From: Celeribacter baekdonensis
GTDB lineage: Bacteria; Pseudomonadota; Alphaproteobacteria; Rhodobacterales; Rhodobacteraceae
NCBI RefSeq assembly: GCF_900102315.1
Contig: NZ_FNBL01000001.1
Location: 447,841-511,840, forward strand
Length of the DNA stretch: 64,000 bases
Direction: 5' to 3'
Each line of letters starts with the position of its first letter. Within the stretch, counting starts at the first letter, position 1. A program made the position numbers and the translations under genes. Of this stretch, positions 56,328 to 63,526 are shown one piece after another. A model generated the notes under the pieces. That model searched no databases. It had not been told where the DNA came from and was given only the letters and a program-made list of their open reading frames with translations.

Positions 56328-57626
56328 ATGGCAGACACTCAAAAGACCGCGACCCTGACGCTTGACGGCAAGACTTTCGATCTTCCGATTTATTCGCCCA
56401 CCGTGGGGCCTGACGTGATCGACATCCGAAAACTCTACGGCCAGGCCGGTGTTTTCACTTACGATCCGGGCTATACTTCCACCGCCGCCTGCGACAGCGC
56501 CATCACGTTTATCGACGGTGACGAAGGCGTTCTTTTGCACCGGGGCTACACCATCGGTGAACTGGCTGAAAAATCGCATTTCCTCGAAGTGTGCTACCTG
56601 TTGCTGTACGGGGCCCTGCCGACCGCGAAAGAGATGGAAGACTTCGAGGCGCTGGTGACCCGCCACACCATGGTGCATGAGCAGATGCACAGATTCTTCA
56701 CCGGCTTCCGCCGTGACGCGCATCCGATGGCCATTATGGTCGGTGTTGTCGGTGCGATGTCCGCCTTCTACCACGATTCGATCGACATCGCCGATGCGCA
56801 TCAGCGCGAAGTGGCGACCATCCGTTTGTTGGCGAAAATGCCGACCATCGCGGCTATGGCCTATAAATACACAATCGGTCAGCCGATGGTCTACCCGCGC
56901 AACGATTTGGATTACGCCTCCAACTTCTTGCACATGTGTTTCTCGGTGCCTGCCGAAGAATATGTGGTCAACCCGATCCTGGCCCGCGCCATGGACCGGA
57001 TCTTTACCTTGCACGCCGATCACGAACAAAACGCCTCGACCTCGACCGTGCGTTTGGCCTCCTCTTCGGGCGCCAACCCGTTCGCCTGTATCGCCGCGGG
57101 CATCGCCTGTCTTTGGGGTCCGGCGCATGGTGGCGCCAACCAAGCCTGTCTTGAAATGCTGCGCGAAATTGGCACCGTGGACCGTATCCCGGAATACATC
57201 GCCCGTGCCAAAGACAAGAACGATCCGTTCCGCCTGATGGGCTTTGGTCACCGCGTTTACAAAAACTTCGATCCCCGCGCGACGGTGATGAAACAATCCG
57301 CCGATGAGGTTTTGGAACTCTTGGGCGTGGAAAACAACCCGACGCTTCAGGTCGCAAAAGAGTTGGAAAAACAAGCGCTTGCCGATCCGTATTTCCACGA
57401 CAAGAAACTGTTCCCGAACGTCGATTTCTACTCCGGCATCATTTTGGAGGCCATGGGTTTCCCGACTGCGATGTTCACCCCGATCTTTGCGCTCTCGCGC
57501 ACCGTCGGCTGGATTTCGCAGTGGAAAGAGATGATCGAAGATCCGGCAATGAAAATCGGTCGTCCGCGTCAGCTTTACACCGGCGAAACGCAGCGTCCCT
57601 ATGTGAACGTCGAAGACCGCGGCTGA
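56328..57626 (+). CDS. gltA: Citrate synthase (type II, hexameric)
   Basis: 432 residues. Catalytic residues in the expected order: the His of [15 protein letters not shown], the His of [16 protein letters not shown], and Asp in [18 protein letters not shown]. An N-terminal region of about 50 residues ([31 protein letters not shown]) is the extension of the NADH-regulated hexameric type. Entry enzyme of the TCA cycle. ATG 56328 follows GAAGGAACG. The 296-bp upstream gap contains a GTGACCG/CGGTCAC hairpin (56076-56103), and I saw no gene in it. Confidence 0.96.
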   Translation: MADTQKTATLTLDGKTFDLPIYSPTVGPDVIDIRKLYGQAGVFTYDPGYTSTAACDSAITFIDGDEGVLLHRGYTIGELAEKSHFLEVCYLLLYGALPTAKEMEDFEALVTRHTMVHEQMHRFFTGFRRDAHPMAIMVGVVGAMSAFYHDSIDIADAHQREVATIRLLAKMPTIAAMAYKYTIGQPMVYPRNDLDYASNFLHMCFSVPAEEYVVNPILARAMDRIFTLHADHEQNASTSTVRLASSSGANPFACIAAGIACLWGPAHGGANQACLEMLREIGTVDRIPEYIARAKDKNDPFRLMGFGHRVYKNFDPRATVMKQSADEVLELLGVENNPTLQVAKELEKQALADPYFHDKKLFPNVDFYSGIILEAMGFPTAMFTPIFALSRTVGWISQWKEMIEDPAMKIGRPRQLYTGETQRPYVNVEDRG

Positions 57627-57637
57627 TTCCAGCCGTT

Positions 57638-57665
57638 ATACGACATGCAAAATACGACATGCAAA
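57638..57665. repeat. Perfect 14-bp tandem duplication in the gltA 3' region
   Basis: ATACGACATGCAAA occurs at 57638-57651 and 57652-57665, between the gltA stop codon and its terminator stem, whose left arm begins within the last three bases. Confidence 0.9.
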
Positions 57666-57690
57666 ACCCGCCCTTTCGGGCGGGTTTTCT
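57663..57690 (+). terminator. Intrinsic terminator of gltA
   Basis: The stem AAAACCCGCCC (57663-57673) pairs with GGGCGGGTTTT (57678-57688) around a TTTC loop. Confidence 0.92.
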
Positions 57691-57806
57691 TTTGTCTAAC
57701 GCAGGCAGGAGCAAGAGGTTTGACCAGTACGCCACACAGGCAAGACACGCCTGCCTTTCGAAACGCGCATAACATCACAAAGATGTCCGCGTCGCCTGAC
57801 AAACCT

Positions 57807-57852
57807 TAAAGCGTCACGCCTTTCACCTGAGACAGGGGAAAGGTGTGACGCT
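57807..57852. repeat. REP-like palindromic element, copy 2
   Basis: AGCGTCACGCCTTTCACCTG (57810-57829) pairs with 57833-57852 at 18 of 20 positions around a 3-base loop. The start TTAAAGCGT and the CCTTTC core match copy 1 at 52203. Confidence 0.8.
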
Positions 57853-57874
57853 GCCAGACATATCAATGGTGTGG

Positions 57875-57921
57875 GCGTTCCACCATAAACCCGTGAGTCA
57901 GGTTTATGGCGGAACGCTTTA
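57875..57921. repeat. REP-like palindromic element, copy 3
   Basis: GCGTTCCACCATAAACC (57875-57891) pairs with 57901-57917 at 16 of 17 positions around a 9-base loop, and ends in GGAACGCTTTAG. Its terminal sequence matches the family; the central stem differs. A partial third end, GAAACGCTTTAG, follows at 57937-57948 and runs into the stop codon of the next gene. Confidence 0.75.
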
Positions 57922-57944
57922 GGGCAAATTTATCGCGAAACGCT

Positions 57945-58721
57945 TTAGCGGCCTTCATATTTGGGTTTGCGCTTTTCCAAAAAGGCGATGACGCCCTCTT
58001 TGAAATCGCGGGTTTGGCCGCAATGGTTTTGCAACTTCGCCTCAAGGGTCAATTGCTGGGCCAGAGTGTTGTCATAGGAGGCATGCATGGCCTCTTTGAG
58101 GTGGCGATAGGACACGGTCGGCCCCTTGGCCAGATACCCGGCCCGCGCACGCCAATGAGCGTCGAAATCGGCGTCAGGCACGGCCTCGTAAATCATGCCC
58201 CATTGCATCGCCTGAGCCGCCGAAATTTCATCGGCAAACAGCGATGCCCCCATAGCACGCGCCAGCCCGACCAAGCGTGGCAAGACATAGGTGCCACCCG
58301 CGTCGGGGATCAGGCCGATGCGCGAAAAGGCCTGAACGAAGACGGCGGATTGGCTTGCGATCACCACGTCACAGGCCAGCGCCAAAGAGGCCCCTGCCCC
58401 TGCCGCCGCGCCATTGACGGCGGCGATGGTAGGCACCGGACTGTCATGAATGGCGTGGAGCATCGGCTCATATTCATCGCGCAGCGTACGCTCAAGATCG
58501 GCGGTGGCGGCATTCACCCCATCGCCCAGATCCTGACCGGAACAAAAGGCGCGGCCTTCGCCGGTCAACACAACCACCCGCGCCGATTTGGCGGCATCGC
58601 GCACCGCATGGGTGATTTCGGCACGCATCTGGGTGTTGAGCGCATTCATCACCTCGGGGCGATTGAGGGTGACGACGGCAATGTCGTCCGCCTGCTCAAA
58701 GCGAATTGTGTCGTACTGCAT
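57945..58721 (-). CDS. Enoyl-CoA hydratase/isomerase-family protein (PaaG-like)
   Basis: 258 residues, a crotonase fold. The oxyanion-hole segments are GEGRAFCSGQDLGDGV (about 56-70) and AAVNGAAAGAGASLALACDVV (about 100-120). The place of catalytic Glu in hydratases is taken by FSRIGLIPDAGGTYVLPRLVG (Asp in IPDAGGTY), as in PaaG/PaaB-type isomerases that open the ring of phenylacetyl-CoA epoxide. No other paa genes are nearby, so the substrate is uncertain. ATG 58721 follows GGGAGAGAG. The stop lies at the end of the palindromic repeat cluster. Confidence 0.86.
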   Translation of the reverse strand: MQYDTIRFEQADDIAVVTLNRPEVMNALNTQMRAEITHAVRDAAKSARVVVLTGEGRAFCSGQDLGDGVNAATADLERTLRDEYEPMLHAIHDSPVPTIAAVNGAAAGAGASLALACDVVIASQSAVFVQAFSRIGLIPDAGGTYVLPRLVGLARAMGASLFADEISAAQAMQWGMIYEAVPDADFDAHWRARAGYLAKGPTVSYRHLKEAMHASYDNTLAQQLTLEAKLQNHCGQTRDFKEGVIAFLEKRKPKYEGR

Positions 58722-58823
58722 GGACGTCTCTCTCCCTGATTGGTTGCCCCAAAGATAGGCATCGCGGGGCCAAAAGGAAGAGAGACGCTCCGTCATCGCG
58801 TAAGAATCATGAGATGAGTCCCA

Positions 58824-59384
58824 TTACAGGCCAAAGAGCGCAGAACTTCGGTCCGGCACCTCGGGGTTGGCCTGCCGTCTGCGCGTCACGGCGCGGATCA
58901 CCGCCAAGGCGGTTGCATCGGGGCGCGCCTCAAGGCGGATGTAGCGTGAACCATCGCGGTTGCGTTCCAAAAGCCCGTCCTCAATCAAAGAACGGCGGAT
59001 TTGGGCGGCATCGCGAAAGGTGGTCATGCTGTCGAACAGATCGGAAATCTCGCGCTCAGAGAACACATGGCGCGGCGGCACCTGGGCCCAAAGCGCCCAA
59101 AGCCCGTGTTGACGAACCTTGCGTTTGGTAGACCATGAGGTCAAACGCCCGGTCTCATCAAACCGCGCCAAAGCGCGTGACACGGCCCGTCCTTCGGCGG
59201 CCATGATCGGTTCCGCGCCGATTTGCGTGGCTTTGAGATGTTGAAAATTGCGATATCCTCCGGCGCGGGCAATCGCATTCAACAGCGATTGATGCGGCGG
59301 GGCGGCTTCGCCCAGATCGGATTTGAGCGCACGCGCAAAGGCGGACACGTCGGGAAGGGTGAGTGAAATCACGTCACGAGTCAT
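58824..59384 (-). CDS. DUF2087-domain protein
   Basis: 186 residues. The C-terminal half has the DUF2087 pattern: RLTSWSTKRKVRQHGLWALWAQVPP followed by VFSEREISDLFDSMTTFRDAAQIRRSLIEDGLLERNRDGSRYIR, resembling a winged helix, as at the end of ArsR/MerR-like regulators. The N-terminal 80 residues are helical and contain RAGGYRNFQHLKATQ, similar to a short segment in glyoxalase-related or plasmid regulators. It may be a DNA-binding regulator, but no target is visible. ATG 59384 follows GGAGAGAAC. Confidence 0.75.
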   Translation of the reverse strand: MTRDVISLTLPDVSAFARALKSDLGEAAPPHQSLLNAIARAGGYRNFQHLKATQIGAEPIMAAEGRAVSRALARFDETGRLTSWSTKRKVRQHGLWALWAQVPPRHVFSEREISDLFDSMTTFRDAAQIRRSLIEDGLLERNRDGSRYIRLEARPDATALAVIRAVTRRRQANPEVPDRSSALFGL

Positions 59385-59550
59385 CGGTTCTCTCCGTTGA
59401 TCGCGTCTGTTACATCGTGCGGGAGCTGTCCTTGCCACGCTTATAGACGCGCGGGAAACCGGGAGTGTTCAAAGGCTTAAACAGGTTCAGCATATTTCCA
59501 TGTGGAAACGACAGCGACTCGGTGAACTGCGGACCGTGGCGCGGGTATAC

Positions 59551-59586
59551 AAAACCCCGCCCTGCGATGGCAAGCGGCGGGGTTTG
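59551..59586 (-). terminator. Intrinsic terminator of ccmF-ccmH
   Basis: CCCCGCC (59555-59561) pairs with GGCGGGG (59576-59582), extended by AAA/TTT, with a 14-base loop. On the minus strand it lies 35 bp after the ccmH stop and is followed by TTTTG. Confidence 0.8.
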
Positions 59587-59614
59587 AGTATTTGGATCTG
59601 GGCCAAAAAAGAGG
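59585..59614 (-). repeat. Dispersed motif, divergent copy 3
   Basis: On the minus strand CCTCTTTT (59607-59614) is followed by CAAATACTCA (59594-59585) directly against the ccmH terminator stem. It keeps the two ends of the motif found at 6648 and 39467 with a changed middle. Confidence 0.5.
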
Positions 59615-59619
59615 GTGCT

Positions 59620-60069
59620 TTACTCGTTCAAAAGTGCCTGTAGCCGCTTTTCTTCGTCCTCGGTTAAATCGGATTGTTCGGGTTCCGATTGCCGACGACG
59701 CAGAAAGCCAAAACCGATGCCAAGCGCGATGATCAACATGGCGGGGCCCGCAATCCACAGCAATTTATTGGCCCCGGTCAGGGTTGGTTTCAACAGCACA
59801 TATTCGCCGTAGCGGTCGACGATATAGGCCACGGTTTGCTCATTCGTGTCGCCCGCGACAAGACGTTCGCGGACCAAAAGCCTCAGGTCTTTGGCCAGCG
59901 TCGCATTGCTCTCGTCGATGTTTTCATTGCGACACACAAGACAGCGCAGCCCTTGGGAAATATCCCGCGCCCGCGATTCCATCACCGGATCGGTCAGAAC
60001 TTCGTCAGGCTGCACGGCATAAAGCGGCGTGGCAAGGAGCAGGGTGAGGGCAAGGATCAAACGTTTCAT
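59620..60069 (-). CDS. ccmH: CcmH, thiol-redox subunit of the heme lyase
   Basis: 149 residues. A signal sequence (MKRLILALTLLLATPLYA) is followed by a periplasmic helical domain with the motif LRCLVCRNENI (Cys43, Cys46) that reduces or binds apocytochrome c. Then comes one membrane span (about 107-126) and a short acidic tail. It is the short CcmH type, without the TPR domain carried by CcmI; no ccmI gene is in the window. The start overlaps the ccmF stop in an ATGA arrangement, so the two heme-lyase subunits are co-translated. Confidence 0.94.
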   Translation of the reverse strand: MKRLILALTLLLATPLYAVQPDEVLTDPVMESRARDISQGLRCLVCRNENIDESNATLAKDLRLLVRERLVAGDTNEQTVAYIVDRYGEYVLLKPTLTGANKLLWIAGPAMLIIALGIGFGFLRRRQSEPEQSDLTEDEEKRLQALLNE

Positions 60070-62039
60070 TCTGCCGGCACTCCTTTCGGCGCAGAGGCGG
60101 CAGATTTGCGGGCACCGGCCGCGACCCGGTAGCGACGATCGGTGAGCGACAACAGCCCACCAAAGGCCATGATCAAAGTGCCGCCCCAAATCCAGTTGGC
60201 CAGCGGTTTGATATAGGTGCGCACGGCCCAGCCGCCGTTGGATTGCACATCCCCGATCACCAGATAGACATCGCGCCAAAAGCCGTTGTCGATCCCGGCC
60301 TCGGTGGTCGGCATTTGCGCCACCGGGTAGGAGCGTTTTTCGGGGTGCAACGTGGCGACTTTTTGAGGGCCTTCAAAGACAGACATGGTGGCCATGGTGG
60401 TGAGGTAATTCGGCCCCTGTTTGCGTTCAACCGCATCAAGCGTGATGGTGTAGCCCGCAACATCAAAGGTTTCTCCGACCTGCACGATGCGGATGTCTTC
60501 GACGGTCCAGGCGGTCAGCCCGGCGATGCCCGCGATGGTGATGCCAAGGCCACCATGGGCAAACAGACGTCCCCAATCGGCGCGCGGCAAACGGAACAGG
60601 CGCGACAGGGTGCGGTTTTGACCAAGCTTCAGAACAATGTCTTGGATCGCACCAGCCACCACCCATGTGCCAAGACCAAGGCCAATAGGTGCCAGCAGAG
60701 TCTTTTGCGTTTGCATCGACCAGATCAGCCCCATGACCGCAAGCGCAAGGATCAGCGCCGGGATGAGTTTTTTCACTGCCACCCCAAGGCGCGCGCGTTT
60801 CCACGGCAGGATCGCACCAATGGGCAAAACCACGGCCAGCATGGTGAAAAACGGCGTGAAGGCGGCGTTGAAAAACGGCGCGCCGACAGAGAGTTTGCGC
60901 GCCCAGAAGGCTTCGGCGACCAAGGGCCAGATCGTGCCGGTGAAGACAACCAGTGCCGCAACGGCGAGCAGGATGTTGTTCACCACCAAAGCGCTTTCAC
61001 GCGAGACCATGGAGAACACGCCCTTGGCGCTCATCACATTGGCGCGCAAGGAGAACAGGATCAACGCGCCGCCCATGAAAAAGGCCAGGATCATCAGGAT
61101 GAAAATGCCGCGTTCCGGGTCATTGGCAAAGGCATGGACCGAGGTGATCACGCCCGAGCGCACGAGGAAGGTGCCGATCAGCGAGAAGCCGAAAGCCAAG
61201 ATGGCCAGCAAAATGGTCCAGCTTTTGAGCGCCTCGCGTTTTTCCACAACGATGGCGGAATGGAGCAAAGCGGCGGCAAAGAGCCACGGCATGAAGGACG
61301 CGTTTTCGACCGGGTCCCAGAACCAAAAACCGCCCCAGCCGAGTTCGTAATAGGCCCACCACGACCCAAGGCCGATGCCGATGGTGAGGAAAATCCACGC
61401 GGCCAAAGTCCAGGGACGCACCCAGCGGCCCCAAGCCGCGTCCACACGGCCCTCTAAGAGCGCGGCGACGGCGAAGGAGAAGGTCATGGAGAGGCCAACA
61501 TAGCCAAGATAAAGGAACGGCGGGTGGAAGGCCAAACCCGGATCTTGCAACAGCGGGTTGAGGTCTTCGCCATTCATCGGCGGAAATTCCAGACGGGTGA
61601 ACGGGTTGGACGTGAACAGGATAAAGGCCAGAAACGCCAAGCCAATCGCGCCCTGAACGCCCAAAACCCGCGCCCGCAATGTGTCCGGCAGGTTGGAACC
61701 AAACAGTGCGGCCGCCGCCCCGAACAGCGCCAAGATCAGCACCCAAAGCAACATCGACCCTTCATGGTTGCCCCAAACGCCGGAGACTTTGTACAGCATC
61801 GGTTTGAGCGTGTGCGAATTGGCCACCACCACTTTAAGCGAGAAATCCGAGGTGACGAAGGCGTAGGTCAACGCGCCAAAAGAGAAGGCGATCAACACAA
61901 GTTGCACCAAAGCCGCCGGTTCGCCCACGGCCATCAAGGCGCGTTTACTCGTTTGCGCGCCCCAAAGCGGCAAAACGGTTTGAGCGATGGCCACGACAAA
62001 GGCCATGACAAGGGCAAAATGTCCTAGTTCTACGAGCAT
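60066..62039 (-). CDS. ccmF: CcmF, heme lyase large subunit
   Basis: 657 residues, about 15 spans. The WWD domain is visible as WAYYELGWGGFWFWDPVENASFMPW (around 245-270), with conserved His in GVWGNHEGSMLLWV. The C-terminal large periplasmic region ends with the last span IWGGTLIMAFGG. CcmF ligates heme to apocytochrome c thiols, receiving it from holo-CcmE. The initiating ATG at 62039 follows GGGAGACGC. It begins the leftward ccmF-ccmH operon; its expected partner gene ccmE is not adjacent. Confidence 0.96.
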   Translation of the reverse strand: MLVELGHFALVMAFVVAIAQTVLPLWGAQTSKRALMAVGEPAALVQLVLIAFSFGALTYAFVTSDFSLKVVVANSHTLKPMLYKVSGVWGNHEGSMLLWVLILALFGAAAALFGSNLPDTLRARVLGVQGAIGLAFLAFILFTSNPFTRLEFPPMNGEDLNPLLQDPGLAFHPPFLYLGYVGLSMTFSFAVAALLEGRVDAAWGRWVRPWTLAAWIFLTIGIGLGSWWAYYELGWGGFWFWDPVENASFMPWLFAAALLHSAIVVEKREALKSWTILLAILAFGFSLIGTFLVRSGVITSVHAFANDPERGIFILMILAFFMGGALILFSLRANVMSAKGVFSMVSRESALVVNNILLAVAALVVFTGTIWPLVAEAFWARKLSVGAPFFNAAFTPFFTMLAVVLPIGAILPWKRARLGVAVKKLIPALILALAVMGLIWSMQTQKTLLAPIGLGLGTWVVAGAIQDIVLKLGQNRTLSRLFRLPRADWGRLFAHGGLGITIAGIAGLTAWTVEDIRIVQVGETFDVAGYTITLDAVERKQGPNYLTTMATMSVFEGPQKVATLHPEKRSYPVAQMPTTEAGIDNGFWRDVYLVIGDVQSNGGWAVRTYIKPLANWIWGGTLIMAFGGLLSLTDRRYRVAAGARKSAASAPKGVPAE

Positions 62040-62148
62040 GTGCGTCTCCCTTTTGCGACTGTTCTACCCGGTTGTGGGCGACCCGCCAATGGGCTGCGCG
62101 CGCATGTCGCAAGCGGATGCAATGAGACCTGCGACCAAAGCACAAGAA

Positions 62149-62174
62149 AAAAGGGCCAAAGCGGCCCCTTTTCC
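62149..62174 (-). terminator. Intrinsic terminator of the lysis operon
   Basis: On the minus strand the stem AAAAGGGGCC (62172-62163) pairs with GGCCCTTTT (one bulge) around GCTTT, followed by a T run. It ends the operon that includes the 140-residue membrane protein and isolates it from ccmF. Confidence 0.8.
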
Positions 62175-62199
62175 CGTCTCACCCCACTCCCCCTTGTCG

Positions 62200-62622
62200 C
62201 TAAAGCAACAAAAGGGCCCCAAGAGAGACAAGCATTGCGCCAAACACCGGCCAAAGAAAGGCCACACCGTGCAAGCCAAAGGAGCCTTGGATCACCGAAA
62301 AGTGAAGCACCGCCCCCGAGATCAGCAGCGAGAGGAACAAAAACAGCGCCGCCGCTTCGGCGCCCCAAGCCGGATTCCCGGCAATCTGCATCAGCCACCA
62401 CCACCCGATGGTCAATCCAGACCCCGCCCAAGACAGCGACATGCCAAGCGCCAAAGGGGTTGCGCGCACCACCCAGAGCCACAAAAACGTCACCGAGATC
62501 ATCAACGCCATCAAGGCGATGGCCCCGTAAGCGATCAACACCGCCTGATCATATCCGACGGTCTGCACCGCCAAAAGCGCCGCCACGACAACCGCCGCGT
62601 AAAGAATTGCTACCTGTTTCAT
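62200..62622 (-). CDS. Four-span membrane protein of unknown function in the lysis operon
   Basis: 140 residues, about four hydrophobic spans (roughly 3-20, 28-52, 60-82, 88-138), including GAEAAALFLFLSLLISGAVLHF and a tryptophan-rich segment TIGWWWLMQIAG. The C-terminus is entirely hydrophobic (GAMLVSLGALLLL). No recognised family. Its ATG overlaps the stop of the 45-residue gene (ATGA), so it is co-translated with the lysis genes and is the last gene before the terminator. It could be a holin partner or a pinholin-like protein, but this is only a possibility from context. Confidence 0.7.
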   Translation of the reverse strand: MKQVAILYAAVVVAALLAVQTVGYDQAVLIAYGAIALMALMISVTFLWLWVVRATPLALGMSLSWAGSGLTIGWWWLMQIAGNPAWGAEAAALFLFLSLLISGAVLHFSVIQGSFGLHGVAFLWPVFGAMLVSLGALLLL

Positions 62623-62756
62623 TGTTCAAGCATCTCCTTGACGACAGCGTCCAATGCGGCGGCTGCCTCTCGGTTTTGGCGCAGGGCCGTGGCGAGCGCT
62701 TCGCCCCACCAGAGTCCGCGAAGTTTGGTCCAAATCTTGCGAAAAGGATGTGTCAT
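62619..62756 (-). CDS. 45-residue small protein of the lysis operon
   Basis: MTHPFRKIWTKLRGLWWGEA begins a 45-residue peptide: a basic, tryptophan-containing N-terminal half and an amphipathic Ala/Glu-rich helix (LRQNREAAAALDAVVKEMLEQ). It could lie along the membrane surface. No signal or long hydrophobic segment. It overlaps the next gene (ATGA) and begins 4 bp after the stop of the 58-residue gene, so it belongs to the operon. No known family recognised. Confidence 0.65.
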   Translation of the reverse strand: MTHPFRKIWTKLRGLWWGEALATALRQNREAAAALDAVVKEMLEQ

Positions 62757-62760
62757 CACG

Positions 62761-62937
62761 TCATCCCCTCGGCAGCCGTTCGCGGATCATCGTGGTCATT
62801 TCCACCAGAATCTGCGTGTTTTTATTCAGCACATCGCGAGTCGCCTGATCTTTTTGCGCATCGCGGTAGAGCAGGAAAAACACCATCAACACCCAAGGCC
62901 CGTGCTCAGAGACAGCGGCAATCAATGCGTCACTCAT
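62761..62937 (-). CDS. 58-residue single-span protein of the lysis operon
   Basis: MSDALIAAVSEHGPWVLMVF begins a 58-residue protein with one hydrophobic segment (about 13-25, PWVLMVFFLLYR). A charged helical tail follows (DAQKDQATRDVLNKNTQILVEMTTMIRERLPRG). The plan resembles small phage holin-accessory or spanin-like proteins and the XhlA-type membrane-bound lysis proteins, which have a coiled coil and one span. The start overlaps the holin stop by 8 bp. Confidence 0.7.
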   Translation of the reverse strand: MSDALIAAVSEHGPWVLMVFFLLYRDAQKDQATRDVLNKNTQILVEMTTMIRERLPRG

Positions 62938-63526
62938 CCCGCCCCCCTTTCCAGGCCTCAAGAGCGGGATTCTCCGCCGTCGCCCCCGGCACATAGACCG
63001 GCTTGGCCTCCCAAGAGGGCGCTGATGCCACAGGCGGAACACCCTGCCCCTGCGCCCCCGCCTCAAGCGCTTTGAGCGCCGCGATATTGGCCGTCACAAT
63101 CGGCGCTTGCGCCACGGTGGCGGCGACAGAGCGTTGAAACTCTTGCGATTTCACCTGATAGCGCGCACCAAAGTAAAACGACACGATCGTGCCCAACAGC
63201 CACCAAAGCGGCTCCGGGATCAGCGCGACCCCCTGCATCCTTGAGGCAAACCAAAGCGGATCGACCATGGCCGAGACGCACAATCCGATGGTGCCAAAGG
63301 CCATCAATGGTCGCGGCACGCGGTTGAGCGCATCCATCAGCCGATCAAACGCGCCTTTGCGTTCGACCGCAAATTCGGCGGCGAATTGTTGCATCGCGGA
63401 GCTGCGGTAATTGGCCTCGCGCACAGCTCCTGCCTCTTTGTTCTCGAAAAACACTTCGGCCGTGTCTTTGACCAGATTGCGCCCGTCGCCAAAGATCGCA
63501 TCAAACAACTTGCCGATTATCCCCAT
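62930..63526 (-). CDS. GTA-type holin
   Basis: 198 residues. The N-terminal MGIIGKLFDAIFGDGRNLVKDTAEVF and central RLMDALNRVPRPLMAFGTIGLCVSAMVDPLWFASRMQGVALIPEPLWWLLGTIVSFYFGARYQ are the pattern of the three-span GTA holin family (PF11351-type), with two to three membrane segments at about 65-125. The C-terminal 60 residues are Ala/Pro-rich. In R. capsulatus the homologous holin, next to an endolysin outside the main GTA cluster, is needed to release GTA particles. It overlaps the muramidase gene by 10 bp and the 58-residue gene by 8 bp. Confidence 0.85.
   Translation of the reverse strand: MGIIGKLFDAIFGDGRNLVKDTAEVFFENKEAGAVREANYRSSAMQQFAAEFAVERKGAFDRLMDALNRVPRPLMAFGTIGLCVSAMVDPLWFASRMQGVALIPEPLWWLLGTIVSFYFGARYQVKSQEFQRSVAATVAQAPIVTANIAALKALEAGAQGQGVPPVASAPSWEAKPVYVPGATAENPALEAWKGGRDE

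Noticed and set aside
60243-61457. Plus-strand frame of 404 codons opposite ccmF
   Set aside because: Antisense shadow with low-complexity composition rich in Gly, Arg, His and Gln; ccmF is complete and conserved on the other strand.
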